Shown: positions 33,150-40,773, counted from the first letter of the stretch. The stretch: 54,578 bases of DNA from Amycolatopsis thermalba (GCF_003385215.1 NZ_PQHW01000041.1:1-54578), one strand, 5' to 3'. Notes: generated by a model not told the origin, from the letters alone. Numbers and translations are program-made.

Positions 33150-33904
33150 CCACGACGGCCGAGGTGACGCTCACCGGCCGGGTGAGCAGCGGGCGGCGAC
33201 CGCTGCCGGAGGTGACGCTGACGCTGACCGACCGGGTCGGCGCGCAGGTGTCGCGGGCCCGCACCGGCGCGGACGGCTCGTTCCGCCTCGGCGGGCTGGC
33301 GCCGGGCACCTACGTGCTGATCGTCTCGCGCGCCGGGTTCCAGCCGCACGCGACGGTCGTCACGCTCGAAGCCGGGCCCGCGGCGCCGCTGGACGTCACG
33401 CTCGAACCAGCGACCAGCGTGCGGGGCGTGGTGCGGGACCGGCACAGCGGGCAGCCGGTCGCGACGGCGGCGGTGACCGCGGTCGGGCCGGGCGGGGACG
33501 TCATCGCCAGCACGGTGTCCGATCCGGACGGTGGTTACCGGCTCACCGGCCTCGACGCCGGGGAGATCACGCTGGTGGCGGCCGCGCCGGGTGCCGATCC
33601 CGCGGCGACGGTGGTGCCGCTCGGCGGCGGGCGGGAGCACGTGGCCGACCTGGTGCTGGACACGCACAGCACCCTGACGGGAACGGTGACCGCGGACGGC
33701 CGCCCGGTGGCGGGGCTGGCGCTGGAGCTGCGGGACGCGTCGGGCCGCCGGGTGGCCGGGACGGTCACCGGCGCGGACGGCACGTACCGCTTCGAGCGGG
33801 TGACCGGGGGCCGGTACACGCTGACGAGCACCACCGGCCGCCCGGCGGTGACCACGATCGCGGCGGGGGCGGACAGCGCGGACCTGGTGCTGGAACGTCC
33901 TTAG
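33146..33904 (+). CDS. Protein of three tandem carboxypeptidase-regulatory-like domains
   Basis: A 252-residue protein with no signal peptide or membrane helix. It consists of three beta-sandwich repeats of about 80 residues, each following the pattern VTLTGRVSSG..PLPEVTLTLTD, then GADGSFRLGGLAPGTYVLIVSR; copies begin near residues 5, 88 and 170. The start overlaps the efflux pump stop (ATGA). The same module ends the pump, on what would be the cytoplasmic side if the 14-helix topology holds. The two probably interact, by domain pairing or by shared ligand. Function not described to my knowledge. Confidence 0.8.
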   Translation: MTTTAEVTLTGRVSSGRRPLPEVTLTLTDRVGAQVSRARTGADGSFRLGGLAPGTYVLIVSRAGFQPHATVVTLEAGPAAPLDVTLEPATSVRGVVRDRHSGQPVATAAVTAVGPGGDVIASTVSDPDGGYRLTGLDAGEITLVAAAPGADPAATVVPLGGGREHVADLVLDTHSTLTGTVTADGRPVAGLALELRDASGRRVAGTVTGADGTYRFERVTGGRYTLTSTTGRPAVTTIAAGADSADLVLERP

Positions 33905-34122
33905 TGGAGGCTCGCCGAGCGGCGCGCCCGGTGGGCGGACCGGCCACCACCCGGTGGCCGGACGCGGGAAGCCCGGCCCGACCGCCCGCCCGGCGACCGC
34001 ATCGCGGGCAGCCGTCCGGGCACTCCCGCGGTGAACCGACCCGCCGCGCAGCCAGAGCGCGAGGCCACCCCCGAAGAAGGCGGCCGCCGAGGAGTGAGAA
34101 GGCGGGGCTCGAACCGCCAGCA

Positions 34123-34163
34123 GGCCGCCCCTGCCCTGGAGGGTCGCCACCGCAGGGGCGGCC
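34123..34163. terminator. Bidirectional hairpin terminator
   Basis: A perfect 12-bp stem GGCCGCCCCTGC (34123-34134) / GCAGGGGCGGCC (34152-34163), 17-base loop, between the convergent carboxypeptidase-regulatory-like gene and aztD. The rest of the 281-bp gap (33905-34185) shows no gene. Confidence 0.75.
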
Positions 34164-34185
34164 ACCGGAGTGACCGCCCCTTCCC

Positions 34186-35337
34186 TCAGTGTCCCGCGAC
34201 GCCGCTCAGCTCGTTCGGCTCGTGGGGTAGCGTCACGCTCGTCCGCTTCTGGCCCGTTCCCAGGTCGACCAGGTGCACCTGCCGCGTCGCCGGTTCGGTC
34301 ACGTACACGTCGGCTCCCCGGGTGAAGATCGCCGGGCGGGGTTGCTGCCACTCCAGCGGCTCCTCCCACGCCGCGGTCACCGGGATGGTGCGGGTGACCT
34401 GCGCGGTGGCCGGGTCGATCACCCGGATCCCGCCGTCCGTGCCGAGCACCAGCGCCTCACCCCGCGGGCCGCGCGCCAGCGAGCGGAACGTGTAGCTGGT
34501 GCCGATGTCGACCAGCCGCAGCGTGCCGGTCGCCGTGTCGATCAGCGAGACCTGCCGCGGGCGCTCCAGTTCGGCGTCCTCGTCCTGCTTGTAGTCACCC
34601 AGCACGACCGGCGACGCGTCGGAACCGGCCTGGTTTCCGATACGACCGTATTCCGTCGGGCTGGCCACCTTCGTGATGACACCGTCCCGGTAGACCAGCA
34701 CCCCGTTCTCACACCCGATCACCACCGCCTCGCCGGCCGCGGTCGCCTCGCCGTGCACGCCCGGGCACTCCTCGCTGCGCGCGATCTCCTTCCGCGCGTC
34801 GTCGAGGACGACGATGCCCCGCCGCTCCTCCTCATTACCCAGGGTCACCACGAGCCGCCCGTCGGACAGTTCGATGGCGACCCCGTGGTGCGGTTCGGCC
34901 GCGCGGTACACCTCGGTCGCCGGCTGCCCGCCCGACAACGTGCCCGGGTCGAACGCGGTGACCTCGCCGGTGCCGTCGGAGAACAACACGGTCCGCCCGG
35001 CGTGCCGGACGACGTGGCCGGGCTTCGCGCCGGGGAACTTCACGTCGGTCAGCTCCGCCGACACCGCGTCCAGCGCCTGGAAGCCCTCCGCGGTGGAGAC
35101 CATCACGTGCCGGTCGTCGCCGGCCGGGTTGATCCGGTTGAAGCCGGACAGCGGCAGGTCCGCCTTCTGCTCGAGCGTGGTGCCGTCGAGCACCAGGAGC
35201 CCGCCGTCGTAGGTGACCACGACCGGGTCGGTGACCTCCGGCGCGGCGGACGGGCTCGTGCCGCACGCGGCCAGCACGGCACAGGCCACAATGGACATCG
35301 CCACGGGCGCTTTTCTCATGGGGACAACCTTTCTCAT
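34186..35337 (-). CDS. aztD: Zinc metallochaperone AztD-like lipoprotein (beta-propeller)
   Basis: A 383-residue exported lipoprotein. The signal peptide ends in the lipobox LAAC (Cys25 from the first ATG, Cys19 from the second at 35319). The body is a propeller of repeated strands (VVVTYDGGLLVLDG, HVVRHAGRTVLFSDGTGEV, VVIGCENGVLVYRDGVI, EALVLGTDGGIRVIDPATA). AztD proteins bind zinc outside the membrane and hand it to AztC; histidines in AAEPHHGVAIEL and GVHGEA are candidate ligands. The ATG at 35337 overlaps the aztC stop (ATGA), while the ATG at 35319 has the better AAGG site. Confidence 0.8.
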   Translation of the reverse strand: MRKVVPMRKAPVAMSIVACAVLAACGTSPSAAPEVTDPVVVTYDGGLLVLDGTTLEQKADLPLSGFNRINPAGDDRHVMVSTAEGFQALDAVSAELTDVKFPGAKPGHVVRHAGRTVLFSDGTGEVTAFDPGTLSGGQPATEVYRAAEPHHGVAIELSDGRLVVTLGNEEERRGIVVLDDARKEIARSEECPGVHGEATAAGEAVVIGCENGVLVYRDGVITKVASPTEYGRIGNQAGSDASPVVLGDYKQDEDAELERPRQVSLIDTATGTLRLVDIGTSYTFRSLARGPRGEALVLGTDGGIRVIDPATAQVTRTIPVTAAWEEPLEWQQPRPAIFTRGADVYVTEPATRQVHLVDLGTGQKRTSVTLPHEPNELSGVAGH

Positions 35338-36227
35338 CGGTTCTCGGCAAGTGCGGTGACGATCGCGTCCGTGTTGGACCGCATCATCTCGAGGTAGGTC
35401 GCCGCTCCCCCGCCCGGCGCGGTCAGCGATTCGGAGTGCAGCGGGACGACCCGCACGTGCACCCCGGCCTGGTCGGCCAGCACCCGCGCGAGGCGGTCGG
35501 GCTGCGAGGAGTCGGCGAAGATCGCCGGCACCCCGGCCGCGCGGATCGCGCCGGCCAGCCCGGCGAGATCCGACGGGCTCGGCGAGGCCAGGGTGGTGCC
35601 GCTGGGCACCACGGCGCCGACCACCTCGAAGCCGTAGCGCTGCGCCAGGTATCCGAACACGTGGTGGTTGGTGACCAGCTTGCGGCGCTCGGCGGGGATC
35701 GTGGCGAAGCGCTCGGTCATCCACGCGTCGAGCGCGTCCAGTTCGCGCAGGTACCCCTCGGCGTTGGCCCGCACCACCGCCGCGTCGGCCCCGGGCACCC
35801 GGGCGACCTCGTCCGCGATCGCCCGCACGACCAGGCCCATCCGTCCCGGGTCGGTCCAGAAGTGCGGGTCGGGCGCGCCCTCCGCGTACGGGATCGGGTC
35901 GGCGGCCTCCCCCGCGGCGAGGGTCGGCACCCCCGCTTCAGCGGCCGCCGCCACGTTGCGGGCCACGCCCTCTTCGAGCCCGAGTCCGTTGTGGACGACC
36001 AGTCCGGCGTCGGCCAGCAGCGCGGCCTCCTGCGCGGAGAGCGCGAACGAGTGCGGGTCGGCGCCGGGCCGCATCAGCACGGTCACCTCCGCCTGGTCCC
36101 CGGCGATCGCGCGGGTGACGTCGCCGAGGATGTTCGTCGTGACGACCACCCCGGCGCGGTCGCCGCCCCCGGCGCAGCCCGCGAGCACCAGCACCGCCGC
36201 CAGGACCGCGGCCACGAGGCGGCTCAT
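35334..36227 (-). CDS. aztC: Zinc ABC transporter substrate-binding lipoprotein AztC
   Basis: A 297-residue cluster A-I metal-binding lipoprotein. The lipobox cysteine is Cys18 (VLVLAGCAGG). Likely zinc ligands are the histidines in MRPGADPHSFAL, APDPHFWTDP and LVTNHHVFGYLAQRYGF and the aspartate in AIFADSSQP. There is no long His-rich loop, as is usual for AztC, which depends on the chaperone AztD. The start overlaps the aztB stop (ATGA). It works with AztB and AztA in high-affinity zinc import. Confidence 0.87.
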   Translation of the reverse strand: MSRLVAAVLAAVLVLAGCAGGGDRAGVVVTTNILGDVTRAIAGDQAEVTVLMRPGADPHSFALSAQEAALLADAGLVVHNGLGLEEGVARNVAAAAEAGVPTLAAGEAADPIPYAEGAPDPHFWTDPGRMGLVVRAIADEVARVPGADAAVVRANAEGYLRELDALDAWMTERFATIPAERRKLVTNHHVFGYLAQRYGFEVVGAVVPSGTTLASPSPSDLAGLAGAIRAAGVPAIFADSSQPDRLARVLADQAGVHVRVVPLHSESLTAPGGGAATYLEMMRSNTDAIVTALAENR

Positions 36228-38134
36228 CGGCCGGTCTCCACGAGCAGCGCCGGCGCGATGCCGACCGGCAGGGTGCGCGCGATCCGCAGGTTGTCGGCGT
36301 AGTCGATCTCGTGCACCACCCGCGCGGCGGCGTCGTTGACGTAGGCGCGGCTGGTGTCCACCTGGATCGTGGCGTCCGGGTCGACCGGTCCGCTGATCAG
36401 CGGGCGGCGCGCGGTCTCCGCGCCGGTCTCCGGGTTCAGCGCGTGCAGCACGCCGTCGGCGGTCAGGGTGAGCACGGCTCCGCCGGAACCGACCGCGTTG
36501 ACGGCCACCACCGGCCCGGTGTCGAACCGGCGCCAGGTCTTCGCGGTCACGTCGAGCACCCACACGCCGCGGTCGCCCGCGCGGGCGGTGAGGGTGGTGC
36601 TGCCGGGCCGGTGGCTGAACTCCACCGCGCGTTCCTCCGGCGGAACGTCGGCAGGGTACGGGATCTTGGTCGCCGTGAAGTCCTTTTCGGACACCAGAAC
36701 GGCTCCGCCGGCACAGCCGAACACCGCTCCCCGCCGGGTCAGCGCGGTGCCCCGCGGATCGGCGCAGGCCGGTTCGAGCACCGATTCGGTGGCGCCGTCG
36801 CGGCCGCGGACCTCCAGGGTGCCGTCGGCGACCACCAGCCGCTCCCCCAGCGGGACCGCCGCGCCCGCGGTTTCCCCGCCGGCCGTCAGCGTGGTGCGGC
36901 CCTCGGACACCAGGGCGGTGACGGCGCTGTCGGCGTGGGCGGCGACGACCGGCCCGCCGGGGCGCGTGCCCGCCGCGGTGGGCGCGGTGCGGTAGTAGTG
37001 CACGTGGTCGCCGTGATCGACCATCCACGAACCACTGTCCACCACGTGCACCGTGCCGCCGGAGGACAGGTAGGCGAAGCGGCCGTCGGTGGCGACGCGC
37101 TGCACGCCGGGCGCCGGGGCCAGCTCGGTCGTCTGCTCGGTGATCAGGTCGAGCACGTGGACCGCGCCGTTCCGGTCGGCGATCACGAGCCGCGGTTGCG
37201 CCTCGGCGGTTTCCTCGGCGCCTTCGACATAACCGTGCGGCGGCTCGGCGGGCGGCGCGGGCTCCGCGGCGCAGGCCGCGAGCGGGAAGGCGGCGAGCAG
37301 GGTCAGCGTCCTGCGCGGCACGCGCGCGCCCAGCCGCGCGGCCAGGGCCGACAGCCCGAACAGGGCCACGGCCACCGCGGCGATGGTCGCACCGGCGGCG
37401 GTCCCCCAGTGCCAGGAGATCAGCAGGCCGGCCGTCGTGGCGAAGGCGCCGAGCAGCGCGGCCGTGAGCATCACGACCGGCACGCGCCGCGCCCAGTACA
37501 GCGCGGCCGCCGGCGGCGCGACCAGCAGGCCGAACACCAGCAGCGTGCCCACGACGTGGAAGGACGCCACGATCGCGAGCGTGACCAGGCCGAGCAGCGC
37601 GGCGTGCGCCCGGCGCGGGCGGAGACCGAGGGTGTGCGCGGTGCGTTCGTCGAAGGTCAGCGCGACGAACGAGCGGTGCCCCAGCAGCGCGACGATCGCG
37701 GCCACGGCCAGCGCACCGGCCAGGAACAGCAGGTCGCGGTGGCCGACGGCGAGGACGTCGCCGAACAGGAAGCCGGTGAGGTCCACCACGAACGACTGCG
37801 AGCGCGAGACGATGATCACGCCGAGGGCGAGCATGCCCACGAACAGCAATCCGATGCTCGTGTCCTGGGAGATCCGGCGCGACCGGCCCAGCGCGGTGAC
37901 CCCGGCCGCGATCGCGCCCGCGCTCAGGGCCGCGCCGAGCACCGGGCTGCCGCCGAGCAGGGCCGCGATCGCGACCCCGGGCAGCATGCCGTGCGACATC
38001 GCGTCGCCGAGGAAAGCCAGTCCCCGCAACACCATCCACGTCCCGGCGAGCGCGCACACGCCCGACACCAGGACCCCTCCCCACCAAGCCCGCTGAACGA
38101 AGGACACCTCGAACGGGGCGATCAACCACTCCAC
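36224..38134 (-). CDS. aztB: Zinc ABC permease AztB fused to a lipoprotein-like beta-propeller
   Basis: A 636-residue open frame. Residues 1-271 are a complete ZnuB/AztB permease (GLAFLGDAMSHGMLPGVAIAAL, ISQDTSIGLLFVGMLALG, VASFHVVGTLLVFGLLVAPPA). Residues 272-636 continue in frame with a typical lipoprotein signal (TLTLLAAFPLAAC, Cys288) and a propeller paralogous in style to AztD (RLVIADRNGAVHVLDL, WMVDHGDHVHYYR). An internal GTG at 37321 could start a separate lipoprotein of 365 residues, but no stop separates the parts and no good ribosome binding site precedes it. The GTG start at 38134 lies beside a Zur-like box. Confidence 0.8.
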   Translation of the reverse strand: MEWLIAPFEVSFVQRAWWGGVLVSGVCALAGTWMVLRGLAFLGDAMSHGMLPGVAIAALLGGSPVLGAALSAGAIAAGVTALGRSRRISQDTSIGLLFVGMLALGVIIVSRSQSFVVDLTGFLFGDVLAVGHRDLLFLAGALAVAAIVALLGHRSFVALTFDERTAHTLGLRPRRAHAALLGLVTLAIVASFHVVGTLLVFGLLVAPPAAALYWARRVPVVMLTAALLGAFATTAGLLISWHWGTAAGATIAAVAVALFGLSALAARLGARVPRRTLTLLAAFPLAACAAEPAPPAEPPHGYVEGAEETAEAQPRLVIADRNGAVHVLDLITEQTTELAPAPGVQRVATDGRFAYLSSGGTVHVVDSGSWMVDHGDHVHYYRTAPTAAGTRPGGPVVAAHADSAVTALVSEGRTTLTAGGETAGAAVPLGERLVVADGTLEVRGRDGATESVLEPACADPRGTALTRRGAVFGCAGGAVLVSEKDFTATKIPYPADVPPEERAVEFSHRPGSTTLTARAGDRGVWVLDVTAKTWRRFDTGPVVAVNAVGSGGAVLTLTADGVLHALNPETGAETARRPLISGPVDPDATIQVDTSRAYVNDAAARVVHEIDYADNLRIARTLPVGIAPALLVETGR

Positions 38135-38144
38135 AGTGGGTCAC

Positions 38145-38171
38145 CCTATAGTGAAAACGATTATCGTTACA
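38145..38171. promoter_or_regulatory. Zur-like box and leftward promoter between aztB and aztA
   Basis: AACGAT-T-ATCGTT (38156-38168) is a perfect 6-bp-arm palindrome inside TGAAAACGATTATCGTTACA, close to actinobacterial Zur sites. On the minus strand TTGTAA and TATAGG (38150-38145) form a -35/-10 pair 16 bases apart spanning the box, so bound repressor would block aztB-C-D. The implied start is only a few bases from the aztB GTG, giving a nearly leaderless mRNA. The same box can control aztA rightward. Confidence 0.65.
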
Positions 38172-38184
38172 AAGGTGAGGTGGC

Positions 38185-38337
38185 ATGACGCGGAGCACAA
38201 TCCGGACCGGCGCGGCCCCGACCGGCGGCTTCGGGCGGACGGCTCAGGAAAGGCGAGCCGCGATGGCCGGGAGCACAACCCCCACCGGGACGGCCCTGAC
38301 CGGCGTGAACACCTCCGGGAAAGGCGAACTGCCATGA
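38185..38337 (+). CDS. Leader mini-ORF upstream of aztA (50 aa, two repeat units)
   Basis: A 50-codon frame from ATG 38185 (AAAGGTGAGG ahead) running in frame through a second repeat-unit ATG at 38263 and ending TGA at 38335-38337. The product begins MTRSTIRTGAAPTGG and ends TSGKGELP. It resembles the N-terminus of AztA and the next mini-ORF. Its stop overlaps the next start (ATGA). Too short and Ser/Thr/Gly-rich to suggest an enzyme; a leader peptide or translational-coupling device is possible. Whether it is translated is not known. Confidence 0.45.
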   Translation: MTRSTIRTGAAPTGGFGRTAQERRAAMAGSTTPTGTALTGVNTSGKGELP

Positions 38338-38402
38338 CTCACAGCACGACCCGCACCGGCACGACCCCGAGCAGTGTCTCCGGGAAAGGCGAACTCCCAT
38401 GA
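38334..38402 (+). CDS. Leader mini-ORF upstream of aztA (22 aa)
   Basis: A 22-codon frame, MTHSTTRTGTTPSSVS then GKGELP, with GGAAAGGCGA ahead of its ATG. It overlaps both the previous mini-ORF stop and the aztA ATG (38399) by 4 bases, so ribosomes could pass from one to the next. It ends with the same GKGELP as the preceding mini-ORF because the next unit's ribosome binding site is being read as codons. Confidence 0.45.
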   Translation: MTHSTTRTGTTPSSVSGKGELP

Positions 38403-39094
38403 CCTCCACCACCACCCGCACCGGCGCCACCCTCAGCCGGGTCTCCGCCGGATACGCGCGGCAGATCGCGCTCCACGAGGTCTCCGCCGGGTTCCCGGCC
38501 GGCGCGGTCACCGCCGTGGTCGGCGCCAACGGCTCCGGGAAGTCGACCGCGCTCGGGGTGCTCGCCGGGATCGTCCGGCCGGTCGCGGGTGAGGTCGAGC
38601 GCCCCGCCGGGCGGCCGGCGCTGGTGGTGCAGCACGACACGGTGCCCGCGCTGCTGCCGATCACCGTGCGGGAGACCGTCCGGATGGGACGCTGGGCCGG
38701 CCGGCCGTGGCGGCGGCTGTCCCGTCAGGACCGGGCCGTGGTGGACCAGTGCCTGGCGCGGCTCGGCGTGGAGTCGCTCGCCGGGCGCCGGTTGTCCGCG
38801 CTGTCCGGCGGGCAGCGGCAGCGGGTGCTGGTCGCGCAGGCCCTCGCGCAGGAGGCGGGCCTTCTCCTGCTGGACGAACCCACGGCAGCCCTCGACGTGC
38901 CGGCGCGGGAGACGATCTCCGCAACGCTCCGCGAGGTCGCCGACAGCGGCGTGACGGTGGTGCACGCGGCCCACGACCTCGCCGAGGCGCGGCGCGCGGA
39001 TCACTGCGTGGTCCTGGGCCGGGGGCGCATCGTCGCGGAAGGGCCACCGGCGGAGGCGCTGAGCCGGGAGAATCTGTTCGACGCGTGGCACTGA
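38399..39094 (+). CDS. aztA: Zinc ABC transporter ATP-binding protein AztA
   Basis: A 231-residue ABC ATPase with Walker A VGANGSGKSTALG, the signature LSALSGGQRQRVLVAQAL, Walker B LLLLDEPTAALD and the switch histidine in VVHAAHDLAEA. It energises the AztB permease encoded divergently. The N-terminal MTSTTTRTGATLSRVSAGY is the parent of the upstream repeated mini-ORFs. It is followed after 17 bases by a methyltransferase gene in the same direction. Confidence 0.88.
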   Translation: MTSTTTRTGATLSRVSAGYARQIALHEVSAGFPAGAVTAVVGANGSGKSTALGVLAGIVRPVAGEVERPAGRPALVVQHDTVPALLPITVRETVRMGRWAGRPWRRLSRQDRAVVDQCLARLGVESLAGRRLSALSGGQRQRVLVAQALAQEAGLLLLDEPTAALDVPARETISATLREVADSGVTVVHAAHDLAEARRADHCVVLGRGRIVAEGPPAEALSRENLFDAWH

Positions 39095-39111
39095 ACCGAG
39101 AAGGAGCAACC

Positions 39112-39927
39112 ATGAATCCCGAGGCCGTCGCGGGTGTGTTCACCGCCGCCCGATCGGAGTTCACCGCCTGGTCGGCCCGCCTGTGGCGGCCGCTCGGCGA
39201 AATCCTGACCGCGGTGGCGCGGCCGCGGCCCGGCGAGCGGGTGCTCGACGCCTGCTGCGGCGCGGGAGCCTCCGCCATCCCGGCCGGCCGCGCCGTGGGA
39301 CCCGAGGGCTCCGTCGACGCCGTCGACATCGCCGAGGGCCTGCTCGACGAGGGCCGCCGGGAAGCGGCCGCCCTCGGCCTGCACTCGCTGCGGTTCACCG
39401 CCGCCGACGTCCTCGCCTGGCCGCACGACGGCTACGACGTCGTGCAGAGCTCGTTCGGCGTGTTCTTCTTCCCCGACATGGACGCCGGCAGCCGCCACCT
39501 GGCCGGGCTGCTGCGCCCGGGCGGCCGGTTCGCGGTGAGCGCCTGGCGCGCCGACGGCATGGCCCGCATCGTCCCGATCGGCCGCGCCGCCGCGCTGCCC
39601 GACAACCCCGGACTCGCGGACGCGCCCGAACGGCCCAACCACAGCCTGCGCATCGACACCGCGGACAAGCTCGGCGACTGGCTCTCGGGCATCGGCCTGC
39701 ACGACGTCGAGGTGCGGGAGGTCCACTACGTCCAGCCGCTGCACCCGGACGACGCCTGGACGTTCTACCTCGGCTCGGCGATGCGCGGCTTCGTCACCGG
39801 CCTGTCCCCCGACGCCCTGGCCCGGGTCCGCGACCGGTTCGCCGAGGGCCTGCGCGAGGCCGGACTGGGCACCCTCGACGCGAGCGCGCTGATCGGCGTG
39901 GGTCGAACCGCTCTCCCGGCTCGGTGA
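39112..39927 (+). CDS. Class I SAM-dependent methyltransferase
   Basis: A 271-residue methyltransferase with SAM-binding motif I VLDACCGAGASAIPAGRAVG, the acidic end of beta-2 in VDAVDIAEGLLDEG, and FTAADVLAWP. It begins 17 bases after aztA with GAGAAGGAG ahead of the ATG, so it is probably co-expressed under zinc limitation. The acceptor substrate is unknown. Methyltransferases next to zinc or metallophore systems can act in metallophore synthesis, but no partner synthase is present here. Confidence 0.8.
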   Translation: MNPEAVAGVFTAARSEFTAWSARLWRPLGEILTAVARPRPGERVLDACCGAGASAIPAGRAVGPEGSVDAVDIAEGLLDEGRREAAALGLHSLRFTAADVLAWPHDGYDVVQSSFGVFFFPDMDAGSRHLAGLLRPGGRFAVSAWRADGMARIVPIGRAAALPDNPGLADAPERPNHSLRIDTADKLGDWLSGIGLHDVEVREVHYVQPLHPDDAWTFYLGSAMRGFVTGLSPDALARVRDRFAEGLREAGLGTLDASALIGVGRTALPAR

Positions 39928-40091
39928 AGCCGGGGCGCTTCAAACGCCCTGGCGGGCCGGCTTCCGCGCGGTGACCACCTGACTGATCACCGCCTAAACG
40001 CGCCCGCCCATCACTGGATCCGGTGAATCCGCACCGGGATGCCTCCGCGGAGGTTGAACCGTGTTCAGACTGTGCGGGGAGGTGAGGCCGC

Positions 40092-40400
40092 GTGACGGAC
40101 TCCGGCCGGGCGGAAGTGGACATCCGGACGGCGGTACTGGACGACGAGGTGGTGCGGGTGCGCGTCGCCGGCGAGGTGGACCTGCTGACGGTCCCGTCGC
40201 TGGCCGAGGCGCTCGCGGCGGCCGGGCGGCTGTCGCCCCGGCTCATCGAGGTCGACCTGTCCGCAGTGGACTTCCTGTCGGTGTCCGGCGCCGCGGAGCT
40301 GGCCCACACGGCGGCCCGGATCCCGGTGCAGGTGGGGCCGGCCAGCCACGCGTCCCGGGTGGCGCTCGCCGCCGCGGGACTGGGCCACCTGCTGGCCTGA
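40092..40400 (+). CDS. STAS-domain protein (anti-sigma-factor-antagonist-like)
   Basis: A 102-residue STAS protein (VRVRVAGEVDLLTVPSLAEAL, LIEVDLSAVDFLSVSGAAEL). The serine in FLSVSG occupies the position phosphorylated in SpoIIAA/RsbV-type antagonists, so partner-switching control of a stress sigma factor is possible. GTG start after GGGGAGGTGAGG. A perfect palindrome CCTCCGCGGAGG lies 39 bases upstream (40042-40053). No anti-sigma kinase adjoins it. Confidence 0.82.
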   Translation: MTDSGRAEVDIRTAVLDDEVVRVRVAGEVDLLTVPSLAEALAAAGRLSPRLIEVDLSAVDFLSVSGAAELAHTAARIPVQVGPASHASRVALAAAGLGHLLA

Positions 40401-40407
40401 CGACGTG

Positions 40408-40441
40408 CCGGTGCCGGCCCCCGGACGGAGGCCGGCACCGG
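40408..40441. terminator. Bidirectional hairpin terminator
   Basis: A perfect 12-bp stem CCGGTGCCGGCC / GGCCGGCACCGG with a 10-base loop between the STAS gene and the convergent small membrane protein gene. Confidence 0.8.
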
Positions 40442-40453
40442 ATGGAGCCCGGA

Positions 40454-40609
40454 TCAGAACCAGTGCGCCCTGCCACCGACCTTCCGGCCGGTGCCGCCGA
40501 GAATCGCCAGCACCGCGCCCACGACCAGAAGCACGATTCCGATCGTCCAGATGATGTTGATGCCGGTCAGCAGACCGACGATGAGCAGGATGACGCCAAG
40601 AACGATCAT
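40454..40609 (-). CDS. Small two-helix membrane protein (DUF6131-like)
   Basis: A 51-residue protein: two hydrophobic helices (MIVLGVILLIVGLL and IWTIGIVLLVVGAVLAI) joined by a short TGIN turn, then a basic glycine-rich tail GGTGRKVGGRAHWF. It resembles a widespread tiny actinobacterial family of unknown role. A stress-sigma-type promoter lies upstream and a STAS protein is encoded convergently, so a general stress role is plausible. Confidence 0.7.
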   Translation of the reverse strand: MIVLGVILLIVGLLTGINIIWTIGIVLLVVGAVLAILGGTGRKVGGRAHWF

Positions 40610-40675
40610 GGCAACTCTTTCTGCCGGCAGGACGGGCCGCGCCGCCGGTCCTGTTCCGATGGGGACCGGCCAGCG

Positions 40676-40701
40676 ATACCCGAACGGGTGATGGCGCAAA
40701 C
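40676..40701 (-). promoter_or_regulatory. SigF/SigB-like promoter for the small membrane protein
   Basis: Read leftward, GTTT (40701-40698), a 16-base spacer and GGGTAT (40681-40676) match the GTTT-N15-17-GGGTA pattern of actinobacterial general-stress sigma factors. It is 67 bases upstream of the DUF6131-like start. Confidence 0.55.
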
Positions 40702-40773
40702 CCGGAAACCACCCGTGTGGCGCGAAGTTGCTGCGTCGCGACCACAGCGTTGCGCCACGTAGACCAAGACCGG

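Larger units (their letters stand above)
38171..38402 (+). repeat. Tandem copies of the aztA ribosome-binding site and first codons
   Basis: Four successive units (ATGs at 38185, 38263, 38334 and 38399) each have an AAAGG(C/T)GA ribosome binding site followed by ATG and a diverged version of codons for M-T-x-S-T-T-R-T-G. Unit lengths are 78, 71 and 65 bases. The last unit is the real aztA start. The spacer GGAAAGGCGAACT is identical before units three and four. Confidence 0.85.

Noticed and set aside
34095..34130. A tRNA-like T-arm (minus strand GGCGG-TTCGAGC) suggesting a tRNA gene or an attachment-site remnant
   Set aside because: The T stem does not pair with a 7-base loop, no matching acceptor or anticodon arm is found upstream on that strand, and no integrase is nearby.
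38136..38402. One 88-codon protein across the aztA leader
   Set aside because: This start lies in the Zur box and promoter without a ribosome binding site, and the frame cuts across the repeat-unit ATGs. The shorter mini-ORFs fit the initiation signals.
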